Translations under genes and position numbers: made by a program | In this document: one piece after another, positions 6,688 through 15,751 of the stretch | Layout: each line of letters starts with the position of its first letter | How positions within the stretch are numbered: the first letter of the stretch is position 1 | Origin: CAYJPK01 sp964372035 | Lineage (GTDB): Bacteria > Desulfobacterota > Desulfovibrionia > Desulfovibrionales > Desulfovibrionaceae | Assembly (NCBI GenBank): GCA_964372035.1 | Contig: CAYJPK010000030.1 | Coordinates: 1 to 22,633, forward strand | Direction of reading: 5' to 3' | Length of the DNA stretch: 22,633 bases | The notes under the pieces: generated by a model | Databases searched by the model: none | What the model was told of the DNA's origin: nothing | The model's input: only the letters and a program-made list of their open reading frames with translations

Positions 6688-9622
6688 CATCTGTTGATAA
6701 TCTACCGTCCTCTTGGTATTCAGGCAAGGTGGTATAGAAATTATTAATATAGTCTTGCTCATCTTTAAATCCAAAAAGTCTTGCAGATTCTTCGTTACTA
6801 TCAACAAGCTCTAGCTCCCTACTCCATAAATTAATACAAAGCGGAACATTATCAAGCGTAGTTTTGGTACGCTCTTCTGCTTCTTGCATTTTTCTAATAC
6901 TATCTTTAATAATTGTTAGATCACGTAAGTAGCTGATATAAATATCTTTAGTGCCGATTCTAGTACAAACCATGGTTACTTCAATAGGAATTAAGCGACC
7001 ATCTAAGTGTTGCATTGCGATTTCCGCACGGTAATAGCCTTTATTCTTAGCACCGTAAAAGAAATTATCAAAAACTTGAGCAGACGAAGTCCCATCAGGT
7101 TGAAACTCAGGTACAACCTTGCTCCTACCAGGCTTAACACTAAGAAATTCTTCTTTTGTTTTAAAGCCAAATAGATCAAGCGTTACCTGATTAGTATCTA
7201 GAATCGCACGCTTCTCATTCCATATACTAATACCAAGAGGAATACCATGCAAGATAGCATCAGTTCTAGCATCTGCTTCTTTCGCTTTTTTAATACTTTC
7301 AGTAAGTTCAGTTAAGTCAGTAAAGTACGCATTAAGCATATTAGTGCCATTATGGCGAACAAGGTTAAAGGTACCATCTAAAAGAACTAGGCGACCTTTG
7401 GCTGTCAAGGCTGTCCATTGATATTTTACCTGCCCTTCAGCTTGAGTTTCTGCCCATATTTTTTGAAGTTCATCTGATGACAATAAATCATTAGCTTGAC
7501 GCTCTGGAATATAACTGAGGATATCATTAAGGCAAGTTTCCTTATCCTCTGACTCCATAAGCTCAACAAAGCCTTGGTTACAGTCAACCAAACTTAAATC
7601 ATTATCCCAAATTGTTACGCCAAGAGGTAAGGAATTTAATAGGAATTTAGAGCGCTCTTCTGCCTCACTTATAGAGGCTAACTGAGCATAATATTCTCGC
7701 AAATCCTGCACATAAGCTAAGAGATTTTCCTCACCACGAAGCGTAGTTCTAACTAGCGTTACACGAGTAGGAATTAATTCACCCTTTGAGTTTTTATGCA
7801 TCCACTCAACCTGCCTAAATCCATCGTTGAATGTTTCAACAAATAAGCGTCTTGCTTTTAGCAAAGATGGTTCGCCATCAAGTTGATATTCAGGCGTAAG
7901 TGTCATATATGTTTCAAAAAATTCTTCTTTTGTCGCTACTTTAAATAAGCGAAGAGCTTCTTGGCTACAATCTACTATTTTAAACTCTCTGTCCCACATA
8001 ATTGCAGAAAGAGGCATTGTGTCTAACATAAGTTGCAAGCGTTCATTAGCTTTATGAATTTGCTCAACTTGCGCGTTATATTCCCGCATATCTTGCACAT
8101 AACCAAAAACTAATTCTTCACCATGAATCGTCCTGCGTACAAGCGTAATATTACATGGAATAGGTGCACCAGCAGTGTTTTGATAAAGCCAATCAAAGCG
8201 TAAATATCCATCATCAAAGGCTTTTTTAATTGGAAGCAAAATAATATCAGGCGCATTTTCGCCGTACTGTTGAAATTGTGGTGAAAATTCAAAAAAGCGT
8301 TCAATAAATTCTTCTTTATTATTGAGCCCAAAGATGCGCACTATCTCTTGGCTACAGTCAACAAGCTCAAGGTTTTCATTCCAAACTTGAACAGCTAAAG
8401 GCATAGTATCAAGCATTAATTGCAAGCGATCATTTGCCATATTAATCTGAGCTATTTTATCAAGGTCAGAACGTAAATCAAAAATATATGCAAAAATAAC
8501 ATCTTGCTCATCAAAATGCTGGCGAATAAGCGTGATTTTACATGGTAGTCTTTCACCATTAATATCATGATGCAACCAATCAAAATGACAAATACCCTCT
8601 TCAAAAGCTCTTTGTAAAAGCGGGATAATTAAGTCCATACTCCTAGAGCCGTCATCTTGATATTCAGGCGTTAACTTATGGAAATGCTCAATAAATTCAG
8701 CCTTATTTTTTAAGCCAAAAAAGTCAATGGTAGACATACTACAATCAACAAGTTGATAATTTTTATCCCAAACTTGAGAAGGAAATGGCAAGTTTTCAAT
8801 AATTCCAAGAGCACCCGTAGTAGAGTTTTCAAAATTACGTAAAAAAGCGTAATGCTGACGCAAATCAACCATATAAGCGTACGCAATCTCTTCGCCGTCA
8901 ACACGGCTTTTAACTAAAGTTACATCACAAGGAATTGAGCGTCCATTTAAATCTTGGAAAATCCATTCCACACGAGCATAACCTTCGTCAAAAACTTGTT
9001 TCAAAATTTTACGAGATAAATCACGAGAATTTGAACCATCACGCTGAAGTTCAGGGGTGAACCTTGTAAATTGTTCTTTGTATTCCTCACGGTTAGTCAT
9101 ACCAAAAAGGCGAACAACCGCTAAATTACAATCAAGAACTTTAAAGTCTTTTGACCAAACTTGAGTTGGAAAAGGCATTAGGTCTAAAATTTCACGATAT
9201 GTAACATCTGTACTTTCAGTATCAGTAAGAAGTTCATTTTTCTTAGTTAAATCATACATATATGCAGTAATGTATTGATTTTCTGCTTTACCATAGCGTC
9301 TAAGAATAACCTTAGCAGGGAACATTTCACCACATGCCCGCTTATACATTAATTCAAAACTACACTCACCTTGTGCAAAAGCTTTTTTGAAGTAGCTATT
9401 ACGAAGCTCTGCTGAAGCTTCACCACTAGGTTGATACTCAGGGAATATGTTCAAGGCACTGCTAGAAAAATTTTCAAGATTGTCAACACAAAACAAATCA
9501 AACAAAGCCTGGTTTGCATAAATGGGCTCAAGTTCAGAATTCCAACAACTAAAGGCTATTGGCATTGTATCTAAAAATTCGACATCAACGTCGAATGGCA
9601 ATGATTGTGCATTTAACACCAT
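6688..9622 (-). CDS. Hybrid sensor histidine kinase, N-terminal part (eight tandem PAS units)
   Basis: About 978 residues are present before the gap, and all are PAS units repeating every 128-133 residues. The repeat mark MPL/MPF/IPL occurs at about residues 20, 149, 279, 407, 536, 665, 794 and 927. A second mark, PEYQ-DG, follows about 40 residues later, and LRD/VQD near each unit end. Units 4 and 5 are most alike (LQLMLDTMPL in both). No signal peptide or membrane span is seen, so it senses a cytoplasmic cue. The ligand is unknown. I chose the ATG at 9622 with GGAG nine bases upstream. An in-frame TTG at 9652 adds ten hydrophobic residues but has no comparable ribosome site. The kinase half continues at 6587, so both pieces are one gene of perhaps 1,430 residues. 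No response regulator gene is adjacent. Confidence 0.9.
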
Positions 9623-9631
9623 GAAAAAAAT

Positions 9632-9635
9632 CTCC
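9632..9635 (-). promoter_or_regulatory. Ribosome binding site deciding the PAS kinase start
   Basis: GGAG on the minus strand lies nine bases before the ATG at 9622. It falls inside the extra reading frame that a TTG start at 9652 would give, which supports the ATG. Confidence 0.65.
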
Positions 9636-9690
9636 AGAGCTATAAAAAACAAAACATTATACTGCTACATATTTTATTATATGTGGTCTA

Positions 9691-9719
9691 AATATAACGT
9701 AACACAAAAAATAATGCAA
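9691..9719 (-). promoter_or_regulatory. Probable promoter of the PAS kinase
   Basis: TTGCAT (9714-9719) and TATATT (9691-9696) are 17 bases apart on the minus strand, about 65 bases before the ATG. The rest of the 300-base spacer to nfsB at 9922 holds an imperfect hairpin at 9788-9816 (CATAAAAATAT with ATATTTTTTATG) and no clear plus-strand promoter. Confidence 0.5.
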
Positions 9720-9921
9720 GTATTTTTAAAACTTAATTTTTTGATTAAATATCAAAGATAAAAATCATTGCAGTCTAATGAATTTACCATAAAAATATAG
9801 CTTAATATTTTTTATGCAGTAGACATTTAGTTAATTATTGTGTAGTCTTTTTTGAAACCACAATTAAAGTCTTTTGTTTACTCTTTTATTCAATCATTTA
9901 CAGATAGATTTGGAGGAAATC

Positions 9922-10575
9922 ATGAGCATCTTAGAAGTCTTAAAAACACGTTATTCAACAAAAAAATTCGATAGAACAAAAAAATTAACTGAAGAGCAGA
10001 TATCTCAGCTTGAAGATATTTTACAATTATCACCGTCTTCTACCAATATTCAACCTTGGTACTTCATTATTGCAACTAGTGATGAAGGTAAAAAAAGAAT
10101 TGCAAAAGCTTCACAGGGCTTCTATTCTTTTAATGAAGAAAAAGTTCTTGAAGCTGCAGCAGTTGTAGTTTTTGCATCAAAAGTTGAGCTAACAGAAGAA
10201 TATCTCAAAAAAGTTCTCGAAAAAGAAGATGAAGACAAAAGGTTTACTGAGCCACAATTTAAAGAGCAAAATAATTTTGCAAGATCATATTTTGCTAAAA
10301 TGCATAAATATGATTTTAAAGACTTCCAATACTGGGCTGAAAAACAGTTATATTTAAATCTTGGAAATTTTCTTTTAGCAACGGCTAGTTTAGGACTTGA
10401 TAGTATAGCAATGGAAGGTTTTGATTTCAAGGTGTTAGATGAAGAATTTGGACTACGTGATAAGGGTTATACCTCGGCTGTAGTTGTTGGTATTGGCATT
10501 CATTCTGATGAAGATTTTAATAAAGATTTGCCAAAATCAAGGTTAGCTAAAAACGATATTATAGAAAGGGCTTAG
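9922..10575 (+). CDS. nfsB: NfsB-like NAD(P)H nitroreductase
   Basis: This 217-residue flavoenzyme of the nitroreductase family has exactly the length of E. coli NfsB. Such enzymes use FMN and NAD(P)H for two-electron reduction of nitroaromatics and quinones; this branch is also labelled dihydropteridine reductase. The FMN-contact segments are present: RYSTKKF (residues 10-16, with R10, S12 and K14), SPSSTNIQPW (37-46), and the C-terminal LPKSRL carrying the conserved lysine and arginine. The ATG at 9922 has GGAGG five bases upstream. The open frame extends 16 codons further up, but that extension has no ribosome site and no family similarity. The next gene follows one base after the stop, so the two are co-transcribed. 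Confidence 0.9.
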   Translation: MSILEVLKTRYSTKKFDRTKKLTEEQISQLEDILQLSPSSTNIQPWYFIIATSDEGKKRIAKASQGFYSFNEEKVLEAAAVVVFASKVELTEEYLKKVLEKEDEDKRFTEPQFKEQNNFARSYFAKMHKYDFKDFQYWAEKQLYLNLGNFLLATASLGLDSIAMEGFDFKVLDEEFGLRDKGYTSAVVVGIGIHSDEDFNKDLPKSRLAKNDIIERA

Positions 10576-10576
10576 C

Positions 10577-10867
10577 ATGGAAAAATTAATTGTTATTGCA
10601 AAAATCGAAGCTCTTGAGCATGAAATCGAAAATGTAAAAGCTGAATTCTTGAACTTAGTTGAATCAACAAGAAAAGAAGCTGGCTGTATATTATATGATT
10701 TACACCAAGACCTCGAGGACCCAGCATTATTTATTTTCTATGAAATCTGGGAAGACAAAAATGCTTTACAAACACATATGACAAATGATGAAGTCGTAAA
10801 ATGTTATGCTAGAGTTAGCAAAATTGTCAAAAATGTTAATGTCTATGAAATGGAAAAAATCGCATAA
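10577..10867 (+). CDS. ABM-fold (YgiN-like) putative quinol monooxygenase
   Basis: This is a small cytoplasmic protein of 96 residues in the antibiotic biosynthesis monooxygenase (ABM) family. Features are the opening strand LIVIAKIEA, the helix with VKAEFLNLVESTRKEAGCILYDLHQD (about 20-45), and the strand FIFYEIWEDKNALQTHMT (52-69), whose E-W and H residues are typical. Family members are dimeric ferredoxin-like barrels, and some act on quinols without cofactor. It sits one base after nfsB and is likely translated from the same mRNA, which suggests a joint role in quinone or electrophile detoxification. The exact reaction is not known. Confidence 0.85.
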   Translation: MEKLIVIAKIEALEHEIENVKAEFLNLVESTRKEAGCILYDLHQDLEDPALFIFYEIWEDKNALQTHMTNDEVVKCYARVSKIVKNVNVYEMEKIA

Positions 10868-10879
10868 ACAATTAAAAAT

Positions 10880-10930
10880 TCAAAACCTCATTCAACAAAA
10901 TAAAATGAGGTTTTGAGTTTTATTATTTTT
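10880..10930 (+). terminator. Rho-independent terminator after the nfsB operon
   Basis: A perfect 13-bp stem TCAAAACCTCATT (10880-10892) with its complement (10904-10916) encloses an 11-base loop and is followed by a T-rich tail. It starts 12 bases after the monooxygenase stop codon. Confidence 0.88.
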
Positions 10931-10949
10931 TTGCATCAAAAACAAAGCA

Positions 10950-10976
10950 TTGACGAAATTAATATTTTTTTATAGT
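10950..10976 (+). promoter_or_regulatory. Possible promoter of the Fur-family gene
   Basis: TTGACG (10950-10955) and TATAGT (10971-10976) lie upstream of the regulator, but the 15-base spacing is short. No sequence close to the Fur box is seen nearby, so autoregulation cannot be argued from the DNA. Confidence 0.35.
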
Positions 10977-11043
10977 CTTATACAGTAGCAACGATACTTC
11001 GTCACGTTAAAACTACAAATCTAATAACATACGGTAAAAAGTT

Positions 11044-11514
11044 ATGGAACAAGAAAAAGAACATAAGAAATCTAATGCAAAGCAAGTTGAAGAAAATGTT
11101 AATCATTTTTTAATGCTCATGAATAAGCAAGGTCTTAATACCACTTCACAACGCATTAATATTGCTAAAGTTTTTTTCTCTATGCAAGGGCATCATTCGC
11201 TAGAAGAAATCTACCAAAAAGTTAGTCGTAAATACCCAGGAACTGGGCAGACAACTGTTTACCGCACTGTAAAACTCCTCTGCGAAGTTGGACTTGCTGA
11301 AGAGCTACAAATTGGCTCTGGAATGGCAAGGTATGAAACTACAAATGCTAACCAGCACCATGACCATATTATTTGTAAAAACTGCGGTAAAACGCTTGAA
11401 TTTAACGCTCCTGAAATTGAAAAAATCCAAAATGAGATTGCAAATTCACATGGATTTAGATTAATCGACCATAACCATATTTTAATTGGTATTTGTAGCG
11501 ATTGCGATAAGTAG
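11044..11514 (+). CDS. fur: Fur-family metalloregulator
   Basis: This 156-residue DNA-binding repressor has the Fur architecture. A winged helix comes first (TSQRINIAKVFF at 34-45; GQTTVYRTVKLL at 68-79 as recognition helix). A metal-binding dimer domain follows, with QHHDHIICKNC (104-114), E98 and the H136/H143/H145 group. Two CXXC pairs, C111/C114 and C151/C154, are the structural zinc site. The HHDH motif and GFRLIDHNHILIGIC tail resemble iron-sensing Fur more than Zur, but PerR or a generic paralogue cannot be excluded. The ATG lacks a strong ribosome site. The gene is convergent with the MATE gene, whose stop lies two bases away. Confidence 0.88.
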   Translation: MEQEKEHKKSNAKQVEENVNHFLMLMNKQGLNTTSQRINIAKVFFSMQGHHSLEEIYQKVSRKYPGTGQTTVYRTVKLLCEVGLAEELQIGSGMARYETTNANQHHDHIICKNCGKTLEFNAPEIEKIQNEIANSHGFRLIDHNHILIGICSDCDK

Positions 11515-11522
11515 TACTACTT
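11509..11522. repeat. 14-bp perfect palindrome across two convergent stop codons
   Basis: AAGTAGTACTACTT reads the same on both strands and contains the TAG stop of fur and the TAG stop of the MATE gene. There is no other terminator between these genes, so the transcripts must overlap at their 3' ends. Confidence 0.6.
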
Positions 11523-12857
11523 TATTAACCCGTACTCTTGCCACTTACGACTATAAAAAGCTTTAAGCAGTAAAATAAAGCATAGAATAGCACTCAAGAC
11601 TGAAACCATGTAAATAGCTGAAATTCCATATTTTAAGCTTAGAAAATATGCAAAAGGGATATTAAAACACCAAGTCGAAATTATATTTATGATAAGGCTA
11701 AGCTTATTAGCTCCAGTCCCACCAAAAATTCCTGATATAACAGTATTTGCACCCATAAATGGTAACATAACACATGCAAAATAAAGGTAGTAAAAAGCTT
11801 GCGTGATTACATTTTCGTCAAGGCTCATACTATGCACAATTGGTACTCGAAAAACAAAAAGAAATAATGATAGTACACTTGAAAATACAAAACTTAAGGC
11901 AATAATTTTTTTGCCCATGTTAAAAATAGCCTCATAATTTTTTGCCCCCATCAAATGACCAATCAAAATTCCAACTGAAATTGCTAAGGCTGAAATCAAA
12001 AAGACTACGACATTACTAACTTTAGCCCCAAGTGTCATACCTGCGATTACAGCAGTTGTATCATATGGAAATGCAAGAACAATAAACATAACAATAACGC
12101 TACCAGACTGCATAACTAGTGATGCAAAAGCAGATGGCACACCAATTTTAAAAACATATGGTAAAGCTTTTTTGCACCAAGCTAAGCTTGGAATTGATTT
12201 TTTAGAAATAATTTTTGCACTAAAAAGCACATAAAAATTATACAAAAATCCTAAAATTCCGGCAAATAAAGTTGAATAAGCAACGCCATAATATGAATAA
12301 TTTGGAAAACCAAAATAGCCTAAGCCAAAGCCTAGGGTTCCAATAAAATTCACAGTACAAACAAGAGCAACAGTTTTACATGGCAATCCAGTATATTTAT
12401 AAGCCCTAAAAACACCATTTATCATAATCATCAAGTAAAAAAACGGCAAATTAAGGCAGTTTGCGATGAAAAACACTTTTACAACATCAAAAACTTTTTC
12501 ATTTTGATGGTTTAAAAGTGGTGTATATACAAGTAAAAGTATTGAAAATATTGCAACTAAAAAACTAAGCGCAAAGCAAATTACGAGCATTGAAAAAACA
12601 TAATACTCTGCCCTTTTCTTTTTTGCACCTCCAAGCGACTGTGCAATACTACTATTAAAACCAGTTCCACTAAAAGAAATTATCAAAAAAATAAAGATGT
12701 TTATTTGAGTTACAATACCAAGTGCAGCCTGCACATTATCACCTAATCGCCCTGCTACCCAGGTATCTGTCAAATTAACACATAAGTGACATAGCATGAT
12801 AAGTACCTGCGGCATACTAAATATTAGTACTTCTTTAATTCTTGGCGCATTATCCAT
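11517..12857 (-). CDS. MATE-family efflux transporter
   Basis: This 446-residue membrane protein has about 12 spans in two similar halves, as in multidrug and toxic compound extrusion (MATE) antiporters. They export cationic drugs or metabolites using a sodium or proton gradient. Family-like segments include LCVNLTDTWVAGRLGD (about 25-40), FSGTGFNSSIAQSLGGAKKKRAEYYV (58-83), and in the second half IAGMTLGAKVSNVVVFLISALAISVGILIGHLMGAKNYE. The ATG has AAGG seven bases upstream. It lies 64 bases after nfo on the same strand with no terminator between, so it may be the second gene of that transcript. The substrate is unknown. Confidence 0.88.
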   Translation of the reverse strand: MDNAPRIKEVLIFSMPQVLIMLCHLCVNLTDTWVAGRLGDNVQAALGIVTQINIFIFLIISFSGTGFNSSIAQSLGGAKKKRAEYYVFSMLVICFALSFLVAIFSILLLVYTPLLNHQNEKVFDVVKVFFIANCLNLPFFYLMIMINGVFRAYKYTGLPCKTVALVCTVNFIGTLGFGLGYFGFPNYSYYGVAYSTLFAGILGFLYNFYVLFSAKIISKKSIPSLAWCKKALPYVFKIGVPSAFASLVMQSGSVIVMFIVLAFPYDTTAVIAGMTLGAKVSNVVVFLISALAISVGILIGHLMGAKNYEAIFNMGKKIIALSFVFSSVLSLFLFVFRVPIVHSMSLDENVITQAFYYLYFACVMLPFMGANTVISGIFGGTGANKLSLIINIISTWCFNIPFAYFLSLKYGISAIYMVSVLSAILCFILLLKAFYSRKWQEYGLIK

Positions 12858-12921
12858 TTAACAACCTTTATTGATTTGATATTTTATTTGCAAAGCAGTA
12901 CTAACTGTGCAAAGCTCTTAA

Positions 12922-13746
12922 TTACAAGGAACGTAAAAGCTCAATCTCTGCCTTATATCCATCTAAATCATTCGGTGTTTCTAGCAAAAATGGAAGGTGT
13001 TTTAATTTTTCATGCTTTATTATGCGCTCAATAGCTTCAAGCCCAAGCGAACCTTTACCAATGCAAGCATGACGATCTTTATGGCTACTTAAAACATTTA
13101 AACTATCATTTAAATGAATTGCTTTTAAGCGATCTAAGCCAACAATACTATCAAATTCTGCAAGCACACCGTCAAGGTTATTTACAATATCATAACCAGC
13201 ATCATGCACATGACAAGTGTCAAGACAAACGCCCATCTTCTCCTTTAAATCCACTCCATCAATGATTGCCCTTAGTTCTTCAAATCTACTACCAACTTCA
13301 GAACCCTTACCAGCCATGGTTTCAAGTAAAACTGTAGTTGTCTGCTCTTTTGCTAAGACTTTATTTAGCAAATCAACTATCTGTTGAATACCTACTTCCA
13401 TACCTTGCCCTGTATGGCTTCCAGGGTGAAAATTATAAAGTTGGTTCGGTGTAAACTCCATACGTCTTAAATCATCAAGCATCATTTCATAGGCAAATTC
13501 TCTAGTGTCAGGATTTGAAGAGCACGGATTTAAAGTATATGGCGCATGGGCTAAAATCTTTGCAAAATTATGCTCTTTCATTAACTCAAGGCTTGTGTGA
13601 ACATCTTGCTCTTTTATATCTTTTGCTTTTCCGCCACGTGGATTACGTGTAAAAAATTGAAATGTATCAGCATTTATTTTTATTGCATCTTTAACCATGG
13701 CTGTAAAGCCCTTAGTTGATGAAAGATGACAACCTATATGTAACAT
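12922..13746 (-). CDS. nfo: Endonuclease IV (AP endonuclease)
   Basis: This 274-residue DNA-repair enzyme cuts 5' to abasic sites and oxidised bases. All nine zinc ligands of the family align: H67 (LAHAPY), H107 (FHPGSH), E142 (LLETMAG), D176 and H179 (LDTCH), H211 (IHLNDS), D224 and H226 (DRH), and E256 (LETPN). The opening LHIGCHLSSTKG is also typical. I chose the ATG at 13746, which has AGGAG seven bases upstream. The open frame runs 18 codons further, but the extra residues do not belong to the family. An inverted repeat AGAACA-N13-TGTTCT at 13772-13796 lies just upstream and may be an operator; its spacing does not fit a standard LexA site. Confidence 0.95.
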   Translation of the reverse strand: MLHIGCHLSSTKGFTAMVKDAIKINADTFQFFTRNPRGGKAKDIKEQDVHTSLELMKEHNFAKILAHAPYTLNPCSSNPDTREFAYEMMLDDLRRMEFTPNQLYNFHPGSHTGQGMEVGIQQIVDLLNKVLAKEQTTTVLLETMAGKGSEVGSRFEELRAIIDGVDLKEKMGVCLDTCHVHDAGYDIVNNLDGVLAEFDSIVGLDRLKAIHLNDSLNVLSSHKDRHACIGKGSLGLEAIERIIKHEKLKHLPFLLETPNDLDGYKAEIELLRSL

Positions 13747-13753
13747 TATTTTT

Positions 13754-13758
13754 CTCCT
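13754..13758 (-). promoter_or_regulatory. Ribosome binding site deciding the nfo start
   Basis: AGGAG lies seven bases before the ATG at 13746 on the minus strand. It fixes the start there rather than at the upstream in-frame ATG at 13800. Confidence 0.75.
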
Positions 13759-13854
13759 AATAATTTGCATAAGAACAGCATAAAATAAATTGTTCTGCAA
13801 CTCAAATCATTTTTAACAAATAATATTTTTATTTTGCAAAACACTTTTAAATGC

Positions 13855-13883
13855 TTGCTTTTTAAAGTGTATGGCTTTATAAT
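13855..13883 (+). promoter_or_regulatory. Sigma70-type promoter of the kdsA operon
   Basis: TTGCTT (13855-13860) and a perfect TATAAT (13878-13883) are 17 bases apart, about 55 bases before the kdsA ATG. I see no other comparable promoter before the seven genes that follow. Confidence 0.72.
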
Positions 13884-13938
13884 TTTATCCCAAATTTATT
13901 TTGTTTTAATTTAAAATATTTTATAACTTTTACTTAAA

Positions 13939-14790
13939 ATGAGTAACAAAATGCATACAATATCAATTACATATCCTGATAAAAGCCAAAGTTTAAATAT
14001 TGCAAATGATAGGGCTATTTGCTTTATAGCTGGACCGTGCGCTATTGAAAATAAAGAACATACCCTAGAATGTGCAAAAATATTGCGTGAAATCTTTGAA
14101 AAGGCTGAAATTCCTTTTATCTTTAAAAGTAGTTTTGACAAGGCAAATCGTACATCTTTAAGTGGTTACCGTGGTGTTAGCCTTGAAAAAGGACTTGAGA
14201 TTTTAAATGAAGTGCGTGAAAAAGTTGGCGTACCTGTTTTAACTGATGTTCATACTGAAAGCCAAGCAGAGCCAGTAGCACAAGTTGTTGATATGTTACA
14301 AACTCCTGCTTTTTTATGTCGCCAGACTGATTTTATTCAAGCTGTTGCAAAAACTATGAAGCCAGTAAACATCAAGAAAGGTCAATTCCTTGCTCCAAAC
14401 GATATGGTTCAAGTTGCAAATAAGGCTCTTGCAACTGGTAATAAGGATATTGCACTTTGCGAACGTGGAGCTAGTTTTGGCTATCATAATTTAGTTGTAG
14501 ATTACCGCTCTTTTCCAATTATGGCGCAAACTGGACAGCCTGTAATTTTTGATGCAACTCACTCAGTACAATTACCGTCGGCTTCTGGTAGTGCTTCCTC
14601 TGGTCAGCGTGAATTTGTGCCGCCACTTGCAAGAGCCGCAGTCGCAACCGGCATTGCTGCTATTTTTATGGAAACTCACCCAGAGCCAAGTTCTGCTCCG
14701 TGTGATGGTCCAAACATGATTTCTTTTTCTGATTTACCAAAAGTATTACAACAGATTAAAGAAATTGATAAAATTGTAAAAGGTTATTAA
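13939..14790 (+). CDS. kdsA: 3-deoxy-D-manno-octulosonate 8-phosphate synthase (metal-dependent class)
   Basis: This 283-residue enzyme condenses phosphoenolpyruvate with arabinose 5-phosphate to Kdo-8-phosphate, the first committed step to the lipopolysaccharide inner-core sugar Kdo. The motif FIAGPCAIE carries C34, the mark of the metal-requiring class; the E. coli type has Asn at this place. The other metal ligands are present at H208 (DATHSVQ), E245 (METHPEP) and D256 (PCDGPNM). Substrate motifs KSSFDKANR (63-71), RQTDFIQAVA and KKGQFLAP are intact. It is followed after one base by kdsD, whose product makes its substrate. The ATG has no strong ribosome site. Metal dependence may be relevant to the transporter genes downstream. 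Confidence 0.96.
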   Translation: MSNKMHTISITYPDKSQSLNIANDRAICFIAGPCAIENKEHTLECAKILREIFEKAEIPFIFKSSFDKANRTSLSGYRGVSLEKGLEILNEVREKVGVPVLTDVHTESQAEPVAQVVDMLQTPAFLCRQTDFIQAVAKTMKPVNIKKGQFLAPNDMVQVANKALATGNKDIALCERGASFGYHNLVVDYRSFPIMAQTGQPVIFDATHSVQLPSASGSASSGQREFVPPLARAAVATGIAAIFMETHPEPSSAPCDGPNMISFSDLPKVLQQIKEIDKIVKGY

Positions 14791-14791
14791 A

Positions 14792-15751
14792 ATGACTTTC
14801 ATTAATACAGCTAAAGAAGTTTTAAACGGTGAGGCTAGTGCTATCTCAAATATGGCAAAAAGCCTAGATGGTGATTTTGGCAAAAGCTTTACGCAAGTTA
14901 TTCAAAGTATTTTAAATACTAAGGGGCGTATTGCCGTTACTGGTATGGGGAAAAGCGGTCATATTGCCAAAAAAATTGCCGCAACTCTCGCCTCTACTGG
15001 CACTCCATCATTTTATATTCACCCTGCCGAAGCTAGTCACGGCGATATGGGCATGATTACTAGCGATGATTTAATTATTGCCCTTTCAAAGTCTGGCAAA
15101 ACTGCTGAGCTTGAAGATGTGCTAAATTATGCTGCACGTTACGGCTTAAAAGTTGTGGCTATCACTGAAAGTAAAGAATCCATGTTGGCTAGACTTTCAA
15201 GCCATGTATTACAACTTCCAAATGAAGCGGAAGCTTGTCCGCTTGGAGCAGCACCTACAACTTCAACAACGCTTATGCTCGCCTTAGGTGATGCGCTTGC
15301 TATTACGCTTTTGCAAGCTCGTGGATTTACTGCTGAAAATTTCAATACCTATCACCCTGGCGGTCACCTAGGTAAAAAATTAATGCTTGTGCGTGATATT
15401 ATGCATGTTGGACATCATATTCCTTTAACAAATAAAGATACTTTAATGTCTGATGCTATTATTTTAATGACTAAATTTTCTTTTGGCTGCATTGGAATTA
15501 TTGAAAATAATGAATTAGTTGGCGTAATTACTGATGGTGACTTACGTCGTAACATGAATAGTGAGTTTTTAAGCAAAAAAGTAGCTCAAGTTATGGCAAG
15601 TAGCCCTGTTACAATTACAAAGGAAACTCCTGTTGCGGCAGCTCTACAAATAATGAACAGTAAAAAAATCACCTCATTATTTGTAGTTGAAGGTACAAAA
15701 CCAATTGGAATTATTCATATTCATGATTGTTTGCGTAGCGGTGTTCAATAA
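14792..15751 (+). CDS. kdsD: Arabinose 5-phosphate isomerase (SIS plus two CBS domains)
   Basis: This 319-residue enzyme converts ribulose 5-phosphate to arabinose 5-phosphate, the substrate of KdsA. An N-terminal SIS domain shows GMGKSGHIAKK (51-61), the HPAEASHGDMGM segment (77-88) with catalytic histidines, and SKSGKTAE (99-106). It is followed by paired CBS domains at about 205-319 (LMSDAIILMTKFSFGCIGIIE and TPVAAALQIMNSKKITSLFVVE). The length and order match KdsD/KpsF. It starts one base after kdsA. Its stop codon shares a base with the start of the next gene (TAATG), so the transporter genes are translationally coupled to Kdo synthesis. Confidence 0.95.
   Translation: MTFINTAKEVLNGEASAISNMAKSLDGDFGKSFTQVIQSILNTKGRIAVTGMGKSGHIAKKIAATLASTGTPSFYIHPAEASHGDMGMITSDDLIIALSKSGKTAELEDVLNYAARYGLKVVAITESKESMLARLSSHVLQLPNEAEACPLGAAPTTSTTLMLALGDALAITLLQARGFTAENFNTYHPGGHLGKKLMLVRDIMHVGHHIPLTNKDTLMSDAIILMTKFSFGCIGIIENNELVGVITDGDLRRNMNSEFLSKKVAQVMASSPVTITKETPVAAALQIMNSKKITSLFVVEGTKPIGIIHIHDCLRSGVQ

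Noticed and set aside
9623..9652. TTG start adding ten hydrophobic residues to the PAS kinase
   Set aside because: The ATG at 9622 has a GGAG at good distance, and that site lies inside the extension; the extra stretch is too short for a membrane span.
13772..13796. LexA box upstream of nfo
   Set aside because: AGAACA and TGTTCT are 13 bases apart, which fits neither the CTGT-N8-ACAG nor the GAAC-N4-GTTC type.
13747..13800. Longer nfo start at 13800
   Set aside because: The 18 extra residues are outside the family alignment and AGGAG precedes the ATG at 13746.
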